This document shows positions 17,425 to 26,348 of a DNA stretch of 41,190 nucleotides, in pieces. The position numbers and the translations under genes were made by a program. Positions within the stretch are counted from its first letter, which is position 1, and every line of letters starts with the position of its first letter. Source of the DNA: Cyanobacteria bacterium REEB67 (GTDB lineage: Bacteria; Cyanobacteriota; Vampirovibrionia; Obscuribacterales; Obscuribacteraceae); assembly GCA_018971775.1 (NCBI GenBank), contig JAGXAB010000057.1:1-41190 (forward strand), given 5' to 3'. The notes beneath the pieces were generated by a model. The model saw only the letters and a list, made by a program, of their open reading frames with translations, ran no database searches and was not told where the DNA came from.

Positions 17425-17800
17425 GTGAGATACCGAGGTGAATCTGACATCCGGGCGTGCTTGGTCTCAAACGAAGCAGGCAAATGCTTCAGTGTTGGGT
17501 GCTCGGAGCGTAGCTGGGGGCGTCAGGTCAAAAAAGAAAAGTCGTTTATGGCCCTGATTGCAAAGAGATGCAATGTGACCCAGGCCTCATTGCATCTCTT
17601 TGATTCACGATGGCGTATCTAGCGTCTTTCGTGTTTGTCGAAGGCACCACCCCTGATACCTTCGACGGTGTCCTGGATAAAGGACGTTCGTTCAATCAGA
17701 GCATCTCCTATGTTAGACAAAGACTGGGGCAAATTGCGGTCAGCAATCTGGCATTTCATTGACCACTTTATTATTTTTGCAATCAGTCGTCGCAGTAGCT
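17425..17800. other. 376-bp intergenic region rich in hairpins
   Basis: This lies between two minus-strand genes. It holds three successive inverted repeats: 17561-17602 (15-bp perfect stem), 17637-17666 (8-bp stem GTCGAAGG/CCTTCGAC) and 17670-17685 (GTCCT/AGGAC). Short frames here look random. It may be a structured 3' region of the TPR gene or an RNA gene. Confidence 0.45.
17561..17602. repeat. 15-bp perfect inverted repeat
   Basis: Left arm CAAAGAGATGCAATG (17561-17575), 12-base loop, right arm 17588-17602, perfectly complementary. No T-run follows on either strand, so it is not a standard intrinsic terminator. Confidence 0.9.
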
Positions 17801-19201
17801 TCAGGCTCTATGTTTGAGCATCGCCAGCATGTTTTCGGCACGCATTTGCAAGTCGTGCGCTTCCTTATGTTTGTTCATATGGCTGGCGCAGCTCGATATG
17901 CGCATCAAGCATTCGGCTACTAGTTTGTGTTCGAGGCCAAACAGCGATTCTCTGATTAGAAGCGCCTTTTCAAAATACTCTTTTGCTTTTCTGTACTGGC
18001 AAGCTTCGTCATGTACCGAGCCGAGTTTAATCAAGGTATCGGCGTAGAGTGAGGCACGGGGCAGATTGCTGTGCTGGTAAAGGTCGACGAGTTCTTCCAG
18101 AGCGCCTTTGTATTTTTTCTTTTCGCCCAGTTTATTGTAGACGGTAGTCAACTCGAACAGGCAGGCGGCCAGCAGTGTCGGTTCGCTATTTACTGATCGA
18201 GTGCCAGGCTTGGCTTGGATCGCCGCCGCATCTTCATTTGTTTGCTCACGCAAAATTTCATAGGCAGTGGTGAGCGGCTTTTGCGCCTGTGTGTATTTAT
18301 TTTCGTTGTTCAAACAATTGCCGATGGCGATATGTCGGCGCGCTGTCTCGATATGCCGCTCTCCGTAAAGAGCACTGATTATCTTTAGAGCAGTTTTTAA
18401 GTGTGTCTGCGCCTCTTTGTAGCGTTTGAGCTGGATCAGTGCCAGGGCAATCTTACTGGTCAGGCTGACAATTGAGCTGTCGTAGGCGCCACCGTATTGC
18501 TGTTTAAGCTTGATCGCTTTTTCGAGAATGGGCACGCCGTCTGCATAGCGCCCCTGTTGGATGACGATTTCGCCGAGATTGGCGTAATTGGTACCGAGAT
18601 AACTGAAGCAATCCGGCAGGGTTTCGTAGATGGAAATGGCTCGTCGAATGCAAGTCTCGGCTTCTTTAACCTTACCGTTGGCGGTCAGACATTTGGAGAG
18701 CCCCCAGAGGCAATCGGCGACGAAACGATCTTTGGGACCGCCCCAATTTTCGGAGATTTCCATAGAGCGGCGGAAAAACTTCTCGGCTTCATCAAAACGG
18801 CGCTCGTCCGATAACGTCACGGCCAGGGCCCAGATGATTGACGCGAAACGCTCGGGGTGCGTCGTTGTATGGAAGCGTTCCATGAGACTGAGCGCTTCTC
18901 TGTAGCTTGCTTCGGCCTGGGCAAGCTCGCCAAGCCTGTAACGACAGTAAGCCAGCCGGCTGACGCTCTCGAGCAGGCGTACATCACCTTCGCCAAAATC
19001 ACGTGCCATAGTCGCCGCTTCGGCGTAATCATCAGCCGCTTCGGCATAATTTTCAAACTCGCCGGAAGTTCTGGCGCGCGAAAATACCACCTCGAACCGG
19101 CTCTCCAGAGGGCGGGTTTCTAATTCGTCTAAATTTGCGTCGCTTGCAGCCAAAGCTGTCTCCCGAAAAGACCTGTATCTATGATCGCTCTTTAATTTCA
19201 C
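17801..19201 (-). CDS. TPR-repeat protein (kinesin light chain-like repeats)
   Basis: 466 residues with no signal peptide or membrane helix. From about residue 50 to the C-terminus it consists of consecutive TPR units of the TPR_10/TPR_12 type, such as YAEAADDYAEAATMARDFG, LGELAQAEASYREALSLMER and YRKAKEYFEKALLIRESLFG. Some are 42-residue repeats as in kinesin light chain-like bacterial proteins. These act as protein-binding scaffolds; the partner is unknown. The start used is GTG at 19201, preceded by a close GGCGAA, and is uncertain. A 92-residue membrane protein gene lies 48 bases upstream on the same strand. Confidence 0.87.
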   Translation of the reverse strand: MKLKSDHRYRSFRETALAASDANLDELETRPLESRFEVVFSRARTSGEFENYAEAADDYAEAATMARDFGEGDVRLLESVSRLAYCRYRLGELAQAEASYREALSLMERFHTTTHPERFASIIWALAVTLSDERRFDEAEKFFRRSMEISENWGGPKDRFVADCLWGLSKCLTANGKVKEAETCIRRAISIYETLPDCFSYLGTNYANLGEIVIQQGRYADGVPILEKAIKLKQQYGGAYDSSIVSLTSKIALALIQLKRYKEAQTHLKTALKIISALYGERHIETARRHIAIGNCLNNENKYTQAQKPLTTAYEILREQTNEDAAAIQAKPGTRSVNSEPTLLAACLFELTTVYNKLGEKKKYKGALEELVDLYQHSNLPRASLYADTLIKLGSVHDEACQYRKAKEYFEKALLIRESLFGLEHKLVAECLMRISSCASHMNKHKEAHDLQMRAENMLAMLKHRA

Positions 19202-19249
19202 TTTCGCCAGTGAAATCTCGCTCTGGAGCTATAAATTTTCATCGACAAA

Positions 19250-19528
19250 TCATCTTTTGCCTGCATAAGTCGATTTTCCGGCTAATGCACTGGAGCTGCC
19301 ATGGATCACTTTGGGTAAGACCAATTTGCCATTTACGACGCGGGGTCCGTGATCTTTAGCTGGTACAACGGGGGCTGGTTTTACTGAGTGGGAATAAGCG
19401 CCCCAGTAGGTACCGTCTACCTGTCCTTTTCTGGTTGTGTTGTGAAGCGCATGACTGCGGTGGATCACGACAATGGCGAAGGAAATGAAGACGAAAATGA
19501 AAAAGAATGCCATATCGAGTAGGAACAT
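19250..19528 (-). CDS. Small single-pass membrane protein
   Basis: 92 residues from the ATG at 19528, preceded by AGAGG about 10 bases upstream; a TTG further up lacks this support. The N-terminus (MFLLDMAFFFIFVFISFAIVVI) is a strong membrane helix or uncleaved signal. The rest is soluble, basic and Pro/Ser-containing (YSHSVKPAPVVPAKDHG). No family recognised. It may be co-transcribed with the downstream TPR gene. Confidence 0.6.
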   Translation of the reverse strand: MFLLDMAFFFIFVFISFAIVVIHRSHALHNTTRKGQVDGTYWGAYSHSVKPAPVVPAKDHGPRVVNGKLVLPKVIHGSSSALAGKSTYAGKR

Positions 19529-19829
19529 GGGAATCGGGCCTCTTTGCAACCACAATTAGGTCTAACAGAAGGTCGGTGAAAGGTGCCAGAACTGGCTCTT
19601 TTGTCGGCGAGGACAAGGGCGAAGCGATATCGGTTGGCGCGTCAGCGCCTGAAGGCTAAAAGCCTGATGGCAGCCGCCTTCCCTCCAAATGTCACGATTC
19701 CAGCCCTGGTGTCTCCCGCGCTAGAGATGACAGGACTTGCGTGGCCCTACGCAGCTATGCACTTAGCGCGGTTAACGCGGGTTTAATAATCGCCTCTTTT
19801 TGCTCCTCAGGGAGACTATAATCAGGCCT
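19529..19829. other. Intergenic region upstream of rnpB
   Basis: About 300 bases between the small membrane gene (minus) and rnpB (plus). It must hold both promoters. Only the TATAAT before rnpB is clear. Short frames here have no protein character. Confidence 0.4.
19817..19822 (+). promoter_or_regulatory. -10 box of rnpB promoter
   Basis: A perfect TATAAT ends seven bases before the predicted first base of RNase P RNA, the expected spacing for a sigma-70 type start. No good -35 hexamer is visible at the usual distance. Confidence 0.65.
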
Positions 19830-20175
19830 GAAGTAGCGCAGACTGTCGCGTCGTCCAAAAGACGATGAGGAAAGTCCGGGCACCATAGGGCTGGTTGCTG
19901 GGTAACGCCCAGTGCGCGTGAGCGTGAGGATAGTGCCACAGAAATGAAAACCGCCTGCCCTCGGGCAGGTAAGGGTGCAACGGTGCGGTAAGAGCGTCAC
20001 CAGCAAGGTCGAGAGGCCTTGGCTAGGTAAACCCCGCTGAAGGTGCAAGGCGAAGGTATAAGCTGAGGTCATGGCGGCCCGCCATCTCAGTTTGCTGAAG
20101 CCGCTAGAGGATGCAGGTAACTGCATTCGAAGATAGATGATAGTCAAATACAGAACCCGGCTTATACGCTACTTC
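19830..20175 (+). ncRNA. rnpB: RNase P RNA, class A
   Basis: The catalytic RNA that removes 5' leaders from tRNA precursors. The P1 stem closes the molecule: GAAGTAGCG (19830-19838) pairs perfectly with CGCTACTTC (20167-20175). The conserved GAGGAAAGTCCGGGC block starts at about 19867 and its partner ACAGAACCCGGCTTAT ends near 20165, forming the P4 core. The stretch GGTAAACCCC near 20026 and the CTGCC/GGCAG hairpin near 19953-19971 also fit. Length about 346 nt. The TATAAT just upstream gives its promoter. Confidence 0.96.
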
Positions 20176-20261
20176 AATTTCTAAAGACCTAAAAAGAACG
20201 GACCTTGGAGTCTGACACCGGTGTCTTTTCGGATTGAACAAAATAGACTGGTCTACTGAGG

Positions 20262-20313
20262 ATAATCAAAAAAAACAGGCGCCGCCTGTGCGGTCCTCCT
20301 GTTTTTTGATTAT
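20262..20313 (+). terminator. Probable terminator downstream of rnpB
   Basis: An A-rich left arm (20262-20279) pairs with a T-rich right arm (20298-20313, CCTGTTTTTTGATTAT), with a small internal CAGGC/GCCTG hairpin at 20276-20288. It lies between rnpB and a convergent gene and could act in both directions. A palindrome GACACCGGTGTC followed by TTTT at 20214 may be an earlier stop for rnpB. Confidence 0.6.
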
Positions 20314-20442
20314 TTCGCAGTGGCGCGAGCGAAAAGGCTTTGGTCCAGTCCTCCTTGCCGAGCGCCGGTCGAGAGTACGTCTCGTTTTGAAATCCAGGTT
20401 AGTCAGTCAAAAAATGAAGTCAACAAGAAAGCATCCGTTCGG

Positions 20443-20817
20443 TCAGCACTCGCGGCGGTGCTTCCACTGCAGGCAATGTTCGAACTGTTGGACCAAGGTG
20501 AGCAGACTTTGCGGCGCGGCGGAAACGCGCAACGTCGGAAAGGCTCTGCGCAGGCGCACCATGGCGTCGACGAGCTGGGTATAGCCGTCGAGCATTTCGC
20601 TTACCGTCACCACCCCCTTGCCGAAGCCGTTGCGCGCTTCGACCGCTGCTTCCAGACTGAGCAGGAAAAGGCGTTTGTGACCGACCAGTCGCGGGTCGGC
20701 AAGGACGCGCACAAGCAAATTCCAGAAGCAGTAGACGGCTACTTCGCCGGCGCCGAGGTCTTCGATCGCCTGGGTGATTTCGGCGGCTTGCAGTTTGCGG
20801 TTGATATCCAGATTCAT
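20443..20817 (-). CDS. Hypothetical protein, 124 residues
   Basis: Not recognised. The ATG at 20817 is preceded by GGAGG seven bases upstream, which fixes this start over a longer one. The product is soluble and mostly helical (LQAAEITQAIEDLGAGEVAV, LLTLVQQFEHCLQ), with no signal peptide. It may be co-transcribed with the membrane protein gene 67 bases upstream. Confidence 0.7.
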   Translation of the reverse strand: MNLDINRKLQAAEITQAIEDLGAGEVAVYCFWNLLVRVLADPRLVGHKRLFLLSLEAAVEARNGFGKGVVTVSEMLDGYTQLVDAMVRLRRAFPTLRVSAAPQSLLTLVQQFEHCLQWKHRREC

Positions 20818-20884
20818 GGTAAACCTCCGTAAATTAGCTAGCTTGGCAAGGCGCTGCTGGTAGGGCAAGTTTGCGGTTATGCCT

Positions 20885-21280
20885 TCAGCGGCGGGTGGCG
20901 ATCCACATACCGAGCAGGCCGAGATAGTCGCGCAGACTGCGCTGACAGAGCACCAGGGCCGAAAATGCGGTCAGGCCCCAGAAGATGATCGGGCTGCCCT
21001 TGTGCACGCCGAAGACGGCACCGCAAGCCAAGAGAAGTATCGCAAAGCCAGCCAACATCAAGACAGCATGCACACCCATCCAGGTGAGCGGCGACTTGCC
21101 GATCCTGCCGTAGAGTTTGCCCATGAGAAGGCGATTGCTGAAGGTGACGAAGGCCAGGTAGAAGGCGAGGGCGATCAGCGGAGCTGACCACCAGGCGGCG
21201 GTGATGGCCCCGGTCAGGCTGGCGGCGACGCCGCAGATGATGATCAGGAGGCCCTGGGTGAAAAATTCGTTCTTGGTCAT
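20885..21280 (-). CDS. Four-helix membrane protein, hypothetical
   Basis: 131 residues from the ATG at 21280 (GAAAGA seven bases before it; an ATG seven codons upstream is an alternative). Four hydrophobic segments are evident: about 10-28, 32-50, 68-90 and 97-115. No family motif recognised. It precedes the 124-residue hypothetical gene on the same strand, probably as a two-gene unit. Confidence 0.72.
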   Translation of the reverse strand: MTKNEFFTQGLLIIICGVAASLTGAITAAWWSAPLIALAFYLAFVTFSNRLLMGKLYGRIGKSPLTWMGVHAVLMLAGFAILLLACGAVFGVHKGSPIIFWGLTAFSALVLCQRSLRDYLGLLGMWIATRR

Positions 21281-21727
21281 GATCTTTCTTTCGGAAAGCA
21301 TGTTGTTGGTCGAAAAATGTCGATGAAATCCCTAGCAACGAAAGTTGCATGCGGGAGTGGTGAAGATGGCTCGAGTATTTTGGCTGGCTTGGAGAGTGTC
21401 TTTCTAAAAGAGTTGGGGGGATAGGACTTGATTCCAACAAAAATCTAATAGCAGTCACAACCTGAGCCACTGCAACTCTCCTTGCCGGCGGCCAGGGAAA
21501 TGTCCGTGTTCTGGGGTGTCTATCGGGCCATGGCTCACAGCAAAAGATTGGCGTATTGTTGGCGTTGCGGGCCTTACGAAGCCTGATGGTAAGTGGCGTA
21601 ATCTCGCTGGCTTGCGCAAGCGCCGATCTGGACCATGACTGATGCTAGCGCGCTATCTCTGGCATTTTGTGGGCAGCCAGATTAAGGCGAGGCCGTCGTC
21701 TGCGGTCGGTCTGGTATCAAGAGTGTA
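21281..21727. other. 447-bp intergenic region, divergent
   Basis: This separates a minus-strand membrane gene from a plus-strand membrane TPR gene. A short perfect palindrome CTTGCGCAAG lies near 21612. No gene, terminator or clear promoter is visible. Confidence 0.35.
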
Positions 21728-22849
21728 GTGCACGGCTCTTCTGGGCATAGACAATTAGAGTCATTGGGATTCTCATTGGGCGATGACGTGGCTGAAAGTA
21801 AACCAAAAGCTACCAGAGAGATGAGCTCCAGGTTGTTTACCGGCAAGACGATGCCGTCTACGACCAGACTCTCCGCGCCTGCAGCGCCGAATGGCTCTAC
21901 GAAAAACTTCGACTTGAAGGGTAGCGAAGCGGGCCTGGTTCGCTCCACCGATGTCTTCAATGACGGAGCCGCTTTTGGCGGCGCTCCCAAGGCCGCTCCG
22001 GTCGTCGACTGGGAGGCCATGGCCGAGCAAGCTAGAAATGCCCGCCGTCCGATTAGCTGGCGTGAATTCTTTACCAGTGATGGTCGTTACTTTCACATCA
22101 GCAAGCCTGTAATGATTGCTCTGGCCATGGGCCTCATTGGTGGTATCGCTGTCAGTGCCTTCGCTCATTATACCGACCGCATTCCTTATCGCTCCTTCAG
22201 CGATAAAGGGGCTGAATTGCTCGATCACAAAGCCGGCCGGCCGGCTGTCGAATATTTCCTCTCGCAATCAAATCGGATCGAGCTCGAGACCTGGAGCGGC
22301 TCTCCCTATCACATTGCCGGTCTCGAGGGCCTGGCTCAGGCGTACGCCGATGACAAATGTTATGCCAGTGCCGATGAGACTTTTCAAAAAGTTGTTCATC
22401 TCTTAAAGGCGGCCCCTTTCCGCAATGACGTCAGGCTGGCGTCGGCCCTTGAGCACTATGCCGAATTTTTGCAAAGCCGTGACCGCCAGGAGGCCGCCCG
22501 CGAGTGCAACAGGGAGGTGCGCACTCTGCAGGCGCACAATACGGGAGCCGTATGGATCTGGTTTTTTGCTATCCTGGCCTTCGCCTTCGAGGGTATCTAT
22601 ATGACCGGCGTGCTGCTGTCCGGTAAGGACAAGCTGGAAAACTGGCATGCCTACGGCGGTTTCGTCATGCTCGGCACCTTTGGTATCGCTGTCGGCATGT
22701 TTGTATTGGGGGCGCCAATCGTTGCTTCGATTGTTTGTGCACTCTTTGTCACCTTATTCGCTATGCCGGTGATGCTTGGCGCGGCTTGCGTTCTAGGAAA
22801 GAACTACCCGGCTTATCACGTACTTTTGCCGAGCAGTAAGCGAAAATAG
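21728..22849 (+). CDS. Multi-pass membrane protein with TPR-like middle
   Basis: 373 residues from a GTG at 21728; the start is uncertain and an ATG at residue 32 is possible. The N-terminal 120 residues are hydrophilic and low complexity. A membrane helix lies at about 127-147, then a soluble helical region (150-265) with TPR-like units (GLEGLAQAYADDKCYASADETFQKVVHLL). Three or four membrane helices fill about 273-365. No enzyme motif is seen. Its 3' end overlaps the 3' end of the next, opposite gene by 34 bases. Confidence 0.75.
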   Translation: MHGSSGHRQLESLGFSLGDDVAESKPKATREMSSRLFTGKTMPSTTRLSAPAAPNGSTKNFDLKGSEAGLVRSTDVFNDGAAFGGAPKAAPVVDWEAMAEQARNARRPISWREFFTSDGRYFHISKPVMIALAMGLIGGIAVSAFAHYTDRIPYRSFSDKGAELLDHKAGRPAVEYFLSQSNRIELETWSGSPYHIAGLEGLAQAYADDKCYASADETFQKVVHLLKAAPFRNDVRLASALEHYAEFLQSRDRQEAARECNREVRTLQAHNTGAVWIWFFAILAFAFEGIYMTGVLLSGKDKLENWHAYGGFVMLGTFGIAVGMFVLGAPIVASIVCALFVTLFAMPVMLGAACVLGKNYPAYHVLLPSSKRK

Positions 22850-23655
22850 TTTTTGATATGGGTGAGCGGCGAGTGCGACTGACGGTCCGGTCTGGCCAAG
22901 AGTTCACGACGCAGTTGATCCACTTCTTCTTCCAGCACGGAAAGGCGCACTTTCAGAGCTTCGGAGAACGCTTCGGACCGCTGGCGCTCTTCCTGGAAGT
23001 GATGTACCAGCTGCGTTACCATGGCCTGGCTGACCTGCAGGCCGGTGCCGACTTCGCTCGCTATTCCGGCGTCGTCGTCTTCATAATCGCCGCCAAGGGC
23101 ATAATTGGTGCCAATGGCGTCGATAATTTCGCCCGGATCCGATTCGCGCGGATCCATGCTCACCGGTTGAATTTCTATTGTTTCGGTGCTGAAGTCTAGA
23201 ATTGTCTCGTCTTTTTCTTCAGCATCTTTTTCTTCAGATTTATTTTCCGGCTCCGAGGCGACCTTGAGCTCCGGTACTACCATCTTGGGCAGCACTGCCT
23301 GTGGAGTCACCTCGGGGGAGGCTGCCACTGGCTGACGCCAGTCCGCTGCATAAGCTGCTTTGGGCGGGTTGAAGAGATGATCCATGCCGCGAGTCGAGAT
23401 GCGCTCTTCGTATTTTGCCAGGGCCTGGGCAAGCAAACGGTCAAACTCGTCGGCGTAAATAAACCAGTTGTCTTTTTTGCTTTCGCCGATGCGGCGCTTC
23501 TCACCGAGCAATTCACCAGCGGTCAGCCTGCGGATGAGCTCATCGCGGCTAATCTTGAGTATCGCCGATGCCTTCGCGAGCGGTACCATAGGATGAATTT
23601 GAATTGCTGGCTCTTGCATCCTGCGTGGCACCACCGGTGAAACCAAACTGTGCAT
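22816..23655 (-). CDS. HTH-like and coiled-coil protein
   Basis: 279 residues. Residues about 23-75 (LAKASAILKISRDELIRRLTAGEL, then a basic loop and WFIYADEFDRLL) resemble an excisionase/MerR-type helix-turn-helix that reads a DNA site or acts as an adaptor. The centre is acidic low complexity. Residues about 208-262 form a coiled coil (FQEERQRSEAFSEALKVRL, LEEEVDQLRRELL). Its start is three bases after the trmD stop, so they probably share a transcript. Function unknown; regulatory or structural roles are both possible. Confidence 0.75.
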   Translation of the reverse strand: MHSLVSPVVPRRMQEPAIQIHPMVPLAKASAILKISRDELIRRLTAGELLGEKRRIGESKKDNWFIYADEFDRLLAQALAKYEERISTRGMDHLFNPPKAAYAADWRQPVAASPEVTPQAVLPKMVVPELKVASEPENKSEEKDAEEKDETILDFSTETIEIQPVSMDPRESDPGEIIDAIGTNYALGGDYEDDDAGIASEVGTGLQVSQAMVTQLVHHFQEERQRSEAFSEALKVRLSVLEEEVDQLRRELLARPDRQSHSPLTHIKNYFRLLLGKST

Positions 23656-23658
23656 TCA

Positions 23659-24459
23659 TTATAACTGTTTTTTAAGTTTTGCCAAGAACTCTTTATCAGA
23701 TTTTGTTAGTGGTGCCTTTTCAAGTAGGTCTGGTCGGTTGTGAAAAGTCTCTTCCAGAGCCCGCTCACGTCGCCAGCGATCGACGGCCTGGTGATCTCCG
23801 GAGCGCAGCACCGCCGGTACTACCATGTCTCTGAACTCAGCCGGTTTCGTGTATTGTGGTCCTTCCAGCAAGCCGTCGTTGAACGATTCGTTTGCCAGTG
23901 AGACAGTCTTGCCGAGAACGCCTGGGATGAGCCGGCCGATAGCGTCGATCATCGTCAAGGCGGGCAGTTCCCCGCCGGTCAAAACGTAGTCACCAAGCGA
24001 CACTTCCATGGTCGCCAGGGAGCGAATGCGCTCGTCGAAGCCCTCATAATGTCCGCAAAGAAACGTTATGTCCGTCTGCTGCGTTAATTTCACAGCCAGG
24101 CTTTGATTGAAGACCCTACCCTGGGGTGTGGTTAGAATCACCGGTGAGTCTGGTGGCCGGAGAATGCTCTCGACGCAGGCAAACATCGGTTCGGGTTTGA
24201 GCACCATGCCGGCCCCGCCTCCGTAGGGCGTATCGTCTACCTTTCGATATTTGTCCAGGGCAAAATCGCGTGGGCTGTATGTTTTTACTTTCAGCTTACC
24301 GGCCTTGATGCCGCGGCCGATGATACTGGTGCGGCAATACTGGTCGATTTCTTCGGGGAACAAGGTGACGACGTGGAAAGTCAGTACCGCTCCTTGCGGC
24401 TGACCGTCAGCGTGCTCCGTTTGCGCAAAGGGCGGCTGATTGGGCGGTTCATTAGTCAT
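23659..24459 (-). CDS. trmD: tRNA (guanine-37-N1)-methyltransferase
   Basis: Methylates N1 of G37 next to the tRNA anticodon using S-adenosylmethionine, preventing frameshifts. Hallmarks are TFHVVTLFPEEI at the start of the domain, DDTPYGGGAGMVLKPEP, LCGHYEGFDERI, and the trefoil-knot cofactor site GDYVLTGGELPALTMIDAIGRLIPG. Length 266 residues, close to the usual 240-260 with a short N-terminal extension. The ATG at 24459 is preferred because GAGA lies upstream; an ATG at 24477 is also possible. Unlike many bacteria, rimM, rpsP and rplS are not adjacent; the gene is followed by the HTH/coiled-coil gene. Confidence 0.97.
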   Translation of the reverse strand: MTNEPPNQPPFAQTEHADGQPQGAVLTFHVVTLFPEEIDQYCRTSIIGRGIKAGKLKVKTYSPRDFALDKYRKVDDTPYGGGAGMVLKPEPMFACVESILRPPDSPVILTTPQGRVFNQSLAVKLTQQTDITFLCGHYEGFDERIRSLATMEVSLGDYVLTGGELPALTMIDAIGRLIPGVLGKTVSLANESFNDGLLEGPQYTKPAEFRDMVVPAVLRSGDHQAVDRWRRERALEETFHNRPDLLEKAPLTKSDKEFLAKLKKQL

Positions 24460-24587
24460 GCCGACATTCTCGCACATGTTTATACACGCTTTCGCTAATA
24501 CCCTTTGGTCGATGACGGGGAAGGAGCTTTGGCAGACAATGAAAACAGCACCGGCAAGTGCTTCGCAGACAAATGAGGTTTGGCTAA

Positions 24588-25376
24588 ATGATTAGAAACG
24601 ATATCAATGGTTTGGCTAAAGGCGCTTTGAGCAAGGCTCAGACTCGCAAATTCGTAGAAACGCATCCCGCCTCCCAGAACGGCTTGCCTCGTAACATCGA
24701 CAGAACGATGTTTGGTCACGGCGAAGCCAGTACGCTCGATGATAAAACCCAGGGTAAGGTCAATTCTCACCGCGCTCTTTCCGAACAATTCCTGAGCGGC
24801 TATGGTGTCGAACGTTCGGCGCGGGTAATGGACTGGATGGAAAATCTCAAAGCGGAGTCAGAGCGTTTCTTGTTTTCTCGGCGCGACGATCTGCTCGAGG
24901 ACGAGCTGAAAGCAACGATGTATCGCACGGCTATCTCGTATCTCGTCGACAGAATGTTTCAAGACTTACGTTGGTTTGCGCATGAATATAACAAAGTGGC
25001 CCACGGCACACCCTTGCAGATTTCCTCGTCCATCCTCGGTGAAGTAACCGAAGTGGTGCGGATGAACAGCAAGCGCGAGGCAGAAGAAACGTCGACCTTT
25101 TTCCGGGCTCGGCTGAGTAATCGTCGTCACAGCCTCATCGTGCGCGGCGGCGGCAACAAGATCGAATTTTATATCGTGCCGGTGGCTCAGGCTCTCGCCG
25201 GCAGCGTTATGGAGACAGGTTACCTGTCTTTTGCCACTGTCCTAGTCAAGATCAATGAAGCCGGTTTGAACTGGCGTTTGCTCGATTCTAATTACGAGCC
25301 CGGCTCGATCGATGAGCTGTGCATGTGGATGTTCAGCGAATTTGTCGATACGACAAGACGCGAGCTCGAAGACTGA
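24588..25376 (+). CDS. Hypothetical protein, 262 residues
   Basis: Not recognised. A soluble alpha/beta sequence without signal peptide or membrane helix. Residues about 65-140 are helical (ARVMDWMENLKAESERFL, YLVDRMFQDLRWFAHEYNKVAHG). The C-terminal part is beta-rich (RRHSLIVRGGGNKIEFYIVPV). ATG at 24588 with GAGG about 12 bases upstream. It diverges from trmD. Coding character is good but no function can be given. Confidence 0.75.
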   Translation: MIRNDINGLAKGALSKAQTRKFVETHPASQNGLPRNIDRTMFGHGEASTLDDKTQGKVNSHRALSEQFLSGYGVERSARVMDWMENLKAESERFLFSRRDDLLEDELKATMYRTAISYLVDRMFQDLRWFAHEYNKVAHGTPLQISSSILGEVTEVVRMNSKREAEETSTFFRARLSNRRHSLIVRGGGNKIEFYIVPVAQALAGSVMETGYLSFATVLVKINEAGLNWRLLDSNYEPGSIDELCMWMFSEFVDTTRRELED

Positions 25377-25389
25377 AAGACTTAAGGCG

Positions 25390-25695
25390 CTAATTCGCTT
25401 GCTTGGCCGGGCTCTTGTACTTTTTGTGCTGGACGAATAATTCGGCGATTGGCATGACGACCACGGGTGAGTGGCTCGCTCTGGCAATCTGGCCGGGGCT
25501 CATGACAAGCGGTCCGCCCGGCGGCATAAATCCGAGCATTTGACTTCCGGATTTGTGACAATCATTCTCGTTAACGACATCTGTTTGATTTTCTTGCACG
25601 TTCTGGCGCCTCTCGGGCTTGGGGTAATCAGACTTGGGTGATTCAATGAGTAATAAGCGATTAAAGCGACGTTTCAGTCTGTTAATGTTTGACAT
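25390..25695 (-). CDS. Small hypothetical protein, 101 residues
   Basis: Basic N-terminus (NRLKRRFNRLLL), then a hydrophilic middle and a Pro/Gly segment (GFMPPGGPLVMSPGQ), ending in a Lys-rich tail. No family recognised. ATG at 25695 with GAGA seven bases upstream. It converges on the 262-residue hypothetical gene with a 13-base gap. Composition is plausible but evidence for translation is modest. Confidence 0.45.
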   Translation of the reverse strand: MSNINRLKRRFNRLLLIESPKSDYPKPERRQNVQENQTDVVNENDCHKSGSQMLGFMPPGGPLVMSPGQIARASHSPVVVMPIAELFVQHKKYKSPAKQAN

Positions 25696-26348
25696 TCATT
25701 CTCAATTACTTTCTACCACCTTAACGCAAAATATCACGCCTTTCAAGCTCAATTAATCAATAAGCAAAAGTCCTTTCGCTAGGTGTGCTAAATCCAAAGC
25801 AAAAGAAGGTGACAAAAGCTGCTGACTACAGGAGGTTGTCAGGCTGAGCGCCGCTTGCGTCAGCTGCGAAGTAGGTAGAAACTTTCTCTTGGAAAGCCTC
25901 TCTAATCCTCGGCTGCTCAGCATCTCTTGGCCGAGCCGGAAATTTACCGTTGTCAGGTGCTCGGTCTTGGTTTAGAGCGTGTGATTATCCTTGCGAAATT
26001 TATATCCAGTCGATGCTGCTTCTAATAAGGGCCCTGTGATAGGTCTTTGATCCTAATTCCCCTTTTCGAATATCCAAGAGAAACTATCACCGCGCTCAGA
26101 CACCAGTCAGCATCAGCACTACCTCCATCGCCTGGGCTCCTCGCATAGCCTGGGGATTGGCCTTATCTCGTCATTCCTGTATAACCGCCCTGGGAAACCT
26201 CCGCAGACCCGCTTGCAGCGTTGTGCTCATGCGCCCGGATGTCTCGCCCATCGCAACACGTCTTGACCCTCTCTCTCGGAGCCTGCCTTTCCACGGTCGG
26301 TTTCGACTCGGTCTGAGCGCGTGCCTTTGGACCAAATGGAGAAATAAC
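25696..26348. other. 653-bp intergenic region, divergent
   Basis: The gap precedes the patatin gene. An open frame runs into that gene from 26157, but its composition is unlike the protein and the internal ATG at 26349 has a proper GGAG. I see no hairpin terminator or confident promoter. It may contain a long 5' untranslated region. Confidence 0.35.

Noticed and set aside
16988..17470. 160-codon minus-strand frame
   Set aside because: It reads through the orphan terminator region and overlaps the better candidate at 17083-17424; composition is Arg/Ser/Pro-rich and shadow-like.
20877..21470. 197-codon minus-strand frame
   Set aside because: It overlaps the four-helix membrane gene in another frame and its translation is rich in His, Arg and Pro without structure.
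26157..26348. N-terminal extension of the patatin gene
   Set aside because: The 64 extra codons do not resemble the family, and the ATG at 26349 has a good GGAG.
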